A stretch of 9,880 nt of DNA from the NCBI GenBank assembly GCA_001805765.1, contig MHGW01000039.1, forward strand, positions 12,277-22,156. The letters are read 5' to 3'. A program made the translations under genes and the position numbers. Below the pieces are notes generated by a model, which searched no databases, was not told where the DNA came from, and saw nothing but the letters and a program-made list of their open reading frames with translations. This stretch comes from Omnitrophica WOR_2 bacterium RIFCSPLOWO2_01_FULL_41_12 (GTDB taxonomy: Bacteria > Omnitrophota > Gorgyraeia > Gygaellales > Profunditerraquicolaceae). Positions 5,531 through 9,880 of this stretch are shown piece after piece. Within the stretch, counting starts at the first letter, position 1. Each line of letters starts with the position of its first letter.

Positions 5531-7247
5531 CCCCCTTTCTGTTAATTTCTTCTTTTATCTGTTCTACGAATTCTACTAATGGTATTGCGCCCAGATCGCC
5601 TTTACCTTTTTTTCTCACCGAAACTTTATTCTCTTTTTCCTCCCGCTCACCCAAAATCAAAGAATAAGGTATTTTATTTAATTCGGCGTTGCGAATCCGT
5701 TTGTCTAAAGTTTCATTACGGCTGTCCGTTTCTGTCCTGATAGAATTGTCCTCTAGGGCTTTTTTGACCTTTAGGGCATATCCTTGTACAGAATCTTTGA
5801 TCGGTATCACTATTACCTGCGTGGGCGCCAGCCACAAAGGCAATTCGCCTTTATAATGCTCTAACAATGCGCCCATAAAACGCTCCAGGCTGCCCAGGAG
5901 TACCCGGTGCAACATAATGGGCTGTTTCTCTTTGCCGTCGCTGGCCACAAAGGAAAGGTTAAATCTTTTCGGCAGGCTGAAATCGCACTGAATAGTGGCG
6001 CATTGCCAAGACCTTTTTAAGGCGTCCTTTAATTTTATATCAATTTTTGGCCCGTAAAACGCGCCCTCACCCGCATTGATATCATAAGATAGATTTTTAT
6101 CCTTTAATGCCTCTTCTAAGGCAAGGGTAGCTTGCTGCCAGTCTTCAAGGCTCCCAATAAATTTTTGCGGCTGGGTGCTTAATTCTACGCCTACCTCTTT
6201 AAATCCAAAGACCTGCATGGTTTCAAAGACAAAATCAATAATATTTTTTATCTCCTCTTTTAATTGCTCCGGCGTACAGAAGATATGGGCATCGTCCTGG
6301 GTAAATCCGCGCACCCTGAGCAGGCCGTGTAAAACCCCGGCTTTTTCCTGGCGATAAACTGTGCCTAATTCAAAAAAACGAATGGGTAATTCTTTGTAGC
6401 TGCGTTTTTTTGATTTATAAATCAGGATGTGGCCCGGGCAATTCATCGGCTTTAAAACAAATTCTTTATCCTCAATTTTTATAATATACATATTCTCTTT
6501 ATAATATTCGTAATGGCCGGAGGTCTGCCATAAACCTGCCTGCATAATGTGCGGGGTAATCACCATTTGGTAACCGCGCCTTAAGTGCTCTTTTTTTTCG
6601 TAATCCTCAATGATGGTGCGCAGAAGCGCGCCCTTAGGATGATAAAATACCAATCCCGCGCCTGCCTCCTGCTGATAGATATCAAAAAATTCTAAGGCCG
6701 GGCCTAATTTCCTGTGATCGCGCAGTTTCGCCTCTTCTAAATTTTTTAAATATGCGTCTAATTCTTGTTGGGTCTCAAAGCAGGTCCCGTAAATTCTTTG
6801 TAGCATGGGATTAGTTTCAATACCATGCCAATAGGCGCCGGCAACCGATAATAATTTAAAGGCCTTGATTTTTCCGGTTGATTCTAGGTGCGGGCCGCGG
6901 CATAAGTCTATAAAATCCTTTCCGGTTTTGTATATGGAGACTTTTTCCTCGGGGATTTCCTGGATGAGCGCTATTTTATAATCTTCCTTTAATTTTTTAA
7001 ATAATTTCAGCGCCTCTGGTTTAGAAAGTTCCTCGCGGATAAACGGCGTATCTTTTTGAATAATCTCTTGCATCTTCTGCTCTATCTTCGCTAAGTCCTC
7101 GTCCTGAAACGGCTCGGGCTTAGCAAAGTCATAATAGAATCCGTCCTCGATAGACGGCCCAATGCCTAACTGGACCTGCGGCCACAATTCTTTGACTGCC
7201 TGCGCCATTACGTGTGAACAAGAATGTCTTAAGGTATTTATATCCAT
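5523..7247 (-). CDS. thrS: Threonyl-tRNA synthetase lacking the N-terminal TGS domain
   Basis: A 574-residue class II synthetase that charges tRNA-Thr and edits Ser-tRNA. It starts directly in the editing (N2) domain with RHSCSHVMAQAV (H8, H12) and CRGPHL (116-121). The ~60-residue TGS domain that normally comes first is absent. The catalytic core has MNCPGH (C270), DDAHIFC (H321) and MLHR (H447), the three expected zinc ligands. Motif 2 lies in FFELGTVYRQEKAGVLHGLLRVRGF (from residue 291) and motif 3 in LLGSLERFMGALLEHY (from 450). The anticodon-binding domain (~470-570) contains NETLDKRIRNAE and ILGEREE. The start is ATG 7247-7245; upstream extension would run into tRNA-Val, so TGS cannot be encoded here. 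No Shine-Dalgarno is present in the 8 bases between the tRNA CCA end and ATG. The stop overlaps infC. Confidence 0.97.
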   Translation of the reverse strand: MDINTLRHSCSHVMAQAVKELWPQVQLGIGPSIEDGFYYDFAKPEPFQDEDLAKIEQKMQEIIQKDTPFIREELSKPEALKLFKKLKEDYKIALIQEIPEEKVSIYKTGKDFIDLCRGPHLESTGKIKAFKLLSVAGAYWHGIETNPMLQRIYGTCFETQQELDAYLKNLEEAKLRDHRKLGPALEFFDIYQQEAGAGLVFYHPKGALLRTIIEDYEKKEHLRRGYQMVITPHIMQAGLWQTSGHYEYYKENMYIIKIEDKEFVLKPMNCPGHILIYKSKKRSYKELPIRFFELGTVYRQEKAGVLHGLLRVRGFTQDDAHIFCTPEQLKEEIKNIIDFVFETMQVFGFKEVGVELSTQPQKFIGSLEDWQQATLALEEALKDKNLSYDINAGEGAFYGPKIDIKLKDALKRSWQCATIQCDFSLPKRFNLSFVASDGKEKQPIMLHRVLLGSLERFMGALLEHYKGELPLWLAPTQVIVIPIKDSVQGYALKVKKALEDNSIRTETDSRNETLDKRIRNAELNKIPYSLILGEREEKENKVSVRKKGKGDLGAIPLVEFVEQIKEEINRKGGG

Positions 7248-7255
7248 ATTTATAC

Positions 7256-7332
7256 TGGTGGGCGCTACAGGACTCGAACCTGTGGCCCTCTCCATGTCAA
7301 GGAGATACTCTAACCAACTGAGCTAAGCGCCC
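7256..7332 (-). tRNA. tRNA-Val (GAC), CCA encoded
   Basis: The cloverleaf folds by hand: acceptor GGGCGCU/AGCGCCC, D stem GCUC/GAGU, anticodon stem UCUCC/GGAGA with loop UUGACAU (anticodon GAC), a five-base variable loop, T stem ACAGG/CCUGU with UUCGAGU loop, discriminator A and an encoded CCA. It reads GUC and GUU valine codons. It is the last of three tRNAs, and the thrS ATG follows only eight bases after its CCA. Confidence 0.97.
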
Positions 7333-7344
7333 GTAATGTTTCAA

Positions 7345-7427
7345 TGGGCAAGGAGGGAGTCGGACCCTCACAGCCTTACGGCCAGCAGATTTTAAGTCTG
7401 CCGTGTATGCCATTCCACCACTTGCCC
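7345..7427 (-). tRNA. tRNA-Leu (UAA)
   Basis: A class II tRNA with a long variable arm. Acceptor GGGCAAG/CUUGCCC, anticodon stem GCAGA/UCUGC with loop CUUAAAA (anticodon UAA, decoding UUA and UUG), an extended variable arm (UGGCCGUAAGGCUGU), T stem GAGGG/CCCUC with loop UCCGACU, and discriminator A. The bases after the discriminator are TTG, so CCA is not encoded and must be added, unlike the neighbouring tRNA-Val. It lies 9 bases after tRNA-Cys and 12 before tRNA-Val. Confidence 0.97.
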
Positions 7428-7436
7428 GTTATTTAC

Positions 7437-7508
7437 AGGCGGCAAGCGGATTCGAACCGCTGTATAACTGTTTTGCAGACAGTCGCCTTGCCACTTGGCT
7501 ATGCCGCC
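7437..7508 (-). tRNA. tRNA-Cys (GCA)
   Basis: Acceptor GGCGGCA/UGCCGCC, anticodon stem ACUGU/ACAGU with loop CUGCAAA (anticodon GCA), T stem AGCGG/CCGCU with loop UUCGAAU, and discriminator U, the identity base typical of tRNA-Cys. CCA is not encoded (GTA follows). Its 5' end is only five bases after the coaC stop codon, so RNase P cleavage would leave the coaC mRNA ending almost at its stop. Confidence 0.97.
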
Positions 7509-7513
7509 GAATT

Positions 7514-8053
7514 TCAAAAGAATCTTTTTGTGTCTTTAATTATTGTCTCAACCTCAGCCAAGCAGCCTATTCCGATTTTTCCGCAGGCAAGCCTTGCCTT
7601 TATGGGCCCAACAAAATGAATCCCTAAGGATTTTAGTTTCTGGATATTGGCTTGAGTAATTTTATTTTTATACATATCCTCGTTCATCGCCGGGCAGATT
7701 AAAACGGGTGCCTTGGTAGCGCAGACAATGCAGGTTAATAAATCGTCGCTGATGCCTGAGGCAATCTTACCTATAATATTGGCGGTAGCCGGAGCAATTA
7801 ACACTAAATCCGCCTTTTCTGCCAAGGAGATATGCCCTATTTCCCATGCCTCTGGCGTATCAAACAAGCCTCGATAGACCCTGTTTGCGGATAAACTCTG
7901 AAGGACAATCGGGCTGATCAATTTTTCCGCCTCTTGCGTCATCACCACAGTAACGCAAAAATTTTCTTCTTTGAGCCTGCGGATAATCTCGCAGGCCTTA
8001 TAAATAGCAATGCTGGCGGTTACCCCTAAGATTATGTTTTTACCCTTTAACAT
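7514..8053 (-). CDS. coaC: Standalone phosphopantothenoylcysteine decarboxylase (CoaC, flavoprotein)
   Basis: A 179-residue FMN-dependent decarboxylase that converts 4'-phosphopantothenoylcysteine to 4'-phosphopantetheine in coenzyme A synthesis. The HFCD flavoprotein fold is shown by GVTASIAIYKA near the N-terminus, GHISLAEKADLVLIAPATAN (with the catalytic-type H74), the KIASGISDDLL segment, the PAMN motif (121-124) with M127, and ACGKIGIG (C157) matching the substrate-clamp cysteine region. In most bacteria this domain is fused to the CoaB ligase (~400 residues in total). Here the frame stops after the decarboxylase and tRNA-Cys begins five bases later, so CoaB must be elsewhere or replaced. 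ATG 8053 lies three bases after the rpoZ stop; the ribosome site is weak, suggesting reinitiation. Its position after gmk-rpoZ is the usual one for coaBC. Confidence 0.92.
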   Translation of the reverse strand: MLKGKNIILGVTASIAIYKACEIIRRLKEENFCVTVVMTQEAEKLISPIVLQSLSANRVYRGLFDTPEAWEIGHISLAEKADLVLIAPATANIIGKIASGISDDLLTCIVCATKAPVLICPAMNEDMYKNKITQANIQKLKSLGIHFVGPIKARLACGKIGIGCLAEVETIIKDTKRFF

Positions 8054-8056
8054 TTT

Positions 8057-8266
8057 CTAATTTTCCGGCTTTATCTTTTTATACTTTACCTTGCCTGCTA
8101 TTATCTCATGTAAGGCTATGGTTGAGGGCTTAATTTGTGCATTGATATCTACGAGCCTGGGCTGCCCTTCAGCAATTTCTAAGGCCCTTTTGGACGCCAG
8201 GATGACTAATTTGTAAACCGAATCCCCTGCCTTCTCTAAAAGCTGTTCTAACGGTACATACTCCAT
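8057..8266 (-). CDS. rpoZ: RNA polymerase omega subunit
   Basis: A 69-residue omega subunit that wraps the beta' C-terminus and aids polymerase assembly. The family pattern is seen in VPLEQLLEKAGDSVYKLVILASKRALEI, followed by the short linker and the IKPSTIALHEIIAGKVKYK segment, which corresponds to the conserved (K)P..IALEEI.AGKI region. Length is typical of short omegas. ATG 8266-8264 has a strong AAGAAGGAG site that spans the gmk stop. The gmk-rpoZ-coaC order is the widespread bacterial arrangement. Confidence 0.95.
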   Translation of the reverse strand: MEYVPLEQLLEKAGDSVYKLVILASKRALEIAEGQPRLVDINAQIKPSTIALHEIIAGKVKYKKIKPEN

Positions 8267-8268
8267 AT

Positions 8269-8865
8269 CTACTCCTTCTTTTCGCGCTTGAAGTTTATTG
8301 CTTTTAAGACGATCTTTTTTAATGCGCTTACTGTGCTGGCTAAATCTTTATTCACCAGAGAATAATCATAACTCCGGAAAAGCCGGACTTCCTGCCGGGC
8401 AAGTTTCAGGCGCTTTTTAATCTCTATGGTTTTGGTTTGATTACAGCGGCCCTTGATTCTCTGTTCTAAGGCCTGAAAAGATGGCGGCTGAATAAAAATA
8501 GTGACGGTGTTTTTAGAATACAGTTTCTTTATCTTTGAGGCGCCGGGAAAATCCAAACATAAAATCACGTGCTTGCCTTTTTTAATCTGTTTCTGAAAAC
8601 AATCCCTGGGCGTGGCATAATAATAGCCTAAATATTTTGTCCATTCCAGGAATTTTTTTGCAAGTCTTTGGCGTTTAAATTGCTCTTGGCTAATAAAAAA
8701 ATAATTCTTGGCGTTTCTTTCGCCTGACCTTTTTGGCCGGGTAGTAAAAGAAACGGATTTTGCTAATACCTTCTTTAAGGCCTTGCCCTTGAGTAATCTG
8801 GCTAGTAAAGTGGTTTTCCCTGAGCCTGACGGGCCAGAAACCACAAATATCAATCCTTTTCTCAC
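8269..8865 (-). CDS. gmk: Guanylate kinase
   Basis: A 198-residue kinase that phosphorylates GMP to GDP with ATP in the cytoplasm. The P-loop GPSGSGKTT is at 11-19. The GMP-binding region keeps SFTTRPKRSGE, the tyrosine of KNYFF, the glutamate of FLEW, the tyrosines of GYYYATP and the aspartate of LCLDFPGA. The lid region RIKGRCNQ retains arginines but departs from the common RGxD (Cys and Gln in place of Gly and Asp). The C-terminal DYSLVNKDL matches the family's DYvivN block. The GTG start (8865-8863) overlaps the yicC stop as GTGA, and no alternative in-frame ATG precedes the P-loop, so coupled translation is likely. Lysine-rich and somewhat divergent, but all main substrate contacts are present. 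Confidence 0.96.
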   Translation of the reverse strand: MRKGLIFVVSGPSGSGKTTLLARLLKGKALKKVLAKSVSFTTRPKRSGERNAKNYFFISQEQFKRQRLAKKFLEWTKYLGYYYATPRDCFQKQIKKGKHVILCLDFPGASKIKKLYSKNTVTIFIQPPSFQALEQRIKGRCNQTKTIEIKKRLKLARQEVRLFRSYDYSLVNKDLASTVSALKKIVLKAINFKREKKE

Positions 8866-9689
8866 TCTATGTTTTGTACCTGTTCGCGGATTTTTTCAAT
8901 CTGGCTTTTAATCTGCACTACCCTCGCGGAAATAAACACATCGCAACACTTGGCAGCCATAGTATTTGCCTCGCGCTGCATCTCCTGGGCAATAAAATCT
9001 AATTCCTTGCCTATCGCACCCGTTTGCGCCAGTTTAGTTTTAAAATTGCGGATATGAAATACCAGCCTTTCCATCTCTTCGGTGATATCTTTATCTTTTA
9101 AGAAGGCGGCGCGTTCTTCGTCTGTCTTGATTTTGGTTAATTTTTCCTTCATTATCTTTTTAAATCTTATTTGGATGACCTCCAGATGAGTCTTCAGCGC
9201 CTCTGCCCGCATCCTTAAATAGGCATATAGCGCCCGGCCTTCTTTCTGGCGTGACTCTTCTAATTTACCTAAGGCCTGCTGCGCCAAAATTTTTAAACTC
9301 GGCCAGAGCCGGGCTTCATGATAAATATTATTTTCCAAAGACAGGACCCCGGGTAAATGGATTAACGTGTTGATGCTGGGATCGTCTTTAATCTGTAATT
9401 GTTTTTTGATTTTTTTAAGCGCTAAGATATAGTTTTTCAATAGCGGCCGGTTAATAAAAACCGACGGGACTCCCCCGGCCACAACATTTATCACGCAGGT
9501 GACCCTGCCCCTTTTAATCTTGGTTTCAAGAACTTTTTTGACCCCCTCCTCCAGAGATAATAATTGCGGCGGCAGATGAAAAATGCTTTCAAAAAATTTA
9601 TGATTAGAGCTTCTGAATTCTACGCTCACTTTGCCTGTCCCTACAATATCTGCTTCTTTCCTGCCAAACCCTGTCATGCTTTTTAACAT
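8862..9689 (-). CDS. yicC: YicC-family endoribonuclease
   Basis: A 275-residue member of the YicC/YloC family; family members have been reported to be RNA endonucleases acting in sRNA and mRNA decay. The N-terminus has the invariant SMTGFGR, then VEFRSSNHKFFE (usually RSVNHRY/F) and the KRGRVTC strand. The C-terminal domain carries GKELDFIAQEMQREANTMAAK and ends KIREQVQNIE, matching the family's closing EKIREQVQNIE almost exactly. The usual SKxND segment is AKCCD here. Length is slightly below the usual ~290. ATG 9689-9687 has a clear GGAGGT site about 7 bases upstream. It follows an unrecognised partial gene by 16 bases and leads into gmk by a four-base overlap. Confidence 0.95.
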   Translation of the reverse strand: MLKSMTGFGRKEADIVGTGKVSVEFRSSNHKFFESIFHLPPQLLSLEEGVKKVLETKIKRGRVTCVINVVAGGVPSVFINRPLLKNYILALKKIKKQLQIKDDPSINTLIHLPGVLSLENNIYHEARLWPSLKILAQQALGKLEESRQKEGRALYAYLRMRAEALKTHLEVIQIRFKKIMKEKLTKIKTDEERAAFLKDKDITEEMERLVFHIRNFKTKLAQTGAIGKELDFIAQEMQREANTMAAKCCDVFISARVVQIKSQIEKIREQVQNIE

Positions 9690-9705
9690 GCAAAGAACCT
9701 CCGGC

Positions 9706-9880
9706 TTAGGCCCAGACCTTTATTTTCTTTTCTTTCTCTATAATGTCTTTAGTGGGATATAAATTTACGATGATCTCCTCAGGGAGAAACCAAAGCTTGA
9801 TTTCTCTTTCTGAATCCGCCTCGTTTGCCGAAACATGGATTACGTTTTCATAAACTCCGGTGGTAGTAATCCTACCGTAT
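9706..9880 (-). CDS. C-terminal fragment of an unrecognised protein, 5' end outside the window
   Basis: An open frame enters the window at its right edge and ends with TAA at 9708-9706, giving 57 C-terminal residues. These include GRITTTGVYENVIHV, KLWFLPEEIIVNLYPT and a lysine/glutamate-rich tail ending KIKVWA. The alternating hydrophobic pattern and the FLPEEIIVNL strand recall the TOBE-type C-terminal domain of some ABC-transporter ATPases, but this is a weak resemblance and I do not assign it. Placed 16 bases before yicC on the same strand, it is probably co-transcribed with it. Confidence 0.6.
   Translation of the reverse strand, partial: YGRITTTGVYENVIHVSANEADSEREIKLWFLPEEIIVNLYPTKDIIEKEKKIKVWA

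Noticed and set aside
7248..7295. N-terminal extension of ThrRS by 16 residues
   Set aside because: The extension starts inside the anticodon arm of tRNA-Val and is translated tRNA sequence; MDINTLRHSC at 7247 aligns with the beginning of the editing domain.

Overview
The window is a densely packed bacterial chromosome segment in which every supported gene lies on the minus strand, so transcription runs from position 9880 toward position 1. Base composition is moderate to AT-rich. Genes overlap or nearly touch, and intergenic space is minimal. Standalone CoaC, a threonyl-tRNA synthetase without its TGS domain, and large palindromic AT-rich hairpins (one read in frame by a gene) suggest an uncultivated Gram-negative-type lineage such as Omnitrophota. 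That placement is inference; no marker here proves it.

Layout in transcription order. (a) 9880-7514: C-terminus of an unrecognised protein, then yicC, gmk, rpoZ and a standalone coaC. Junctions are overlapping or a few bases long, except for 16 bases before yicC. (b) 7508-7256: tRNA-Cys(GCA), tRNA-Leu(UAA) and tRNA-Val(GAC), 5 bases after the coaC stop and separated by 9-12 bases. (c) 7247-4396: thrS, infC, rpmI and rplT, the classic translation cluster; thrS starts 8 bases after the encoded CCA of tRNA-Val. (d) 4380-4252: a large imperfect inverted repeat, the only sizeable non-coding stretch (178 bases between genes). (e) 4217-1284: a potassium-uptake cassette of two short TrkA (RCK) subunits, a previously unlisted 38-residue single-membrane-span peptide, and TrkH. 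(f) 1287-718: a secreted or membrane-anchored OB-fold-like protein whose signal peptide is encoded by a second, unrelated inverted repeat. (g) 748-1: the 5' three-quarters of pheS, running off the window.

In many bacteria infC-rpmI-rplT is followed by pheS-pheT. Here the Trk cassette and the OB-fold gene sit between rplT and pheS, with a large hairpin near each end. The most interesting items are the 38-residue peptide, coupled by GTGA and ATGA overlaps to trkA and trkH and so possibly a KdpF-like accessory subunit; the palindromic element read in frame as a signal peptide; and the tRNA-thrS junction, which predicts an almost leaderless thrS mRNA after tRNA processing.

Functionally the window joins translation (three tRNAs, ThrRS, PheRS alpha, IF3, L35, L20), RNA metabolism and transcription (YicC, omega), nucleotide and CoA synthesis (Gmk, CoaC), and K+ homeostasis (TrkA/TrkH).
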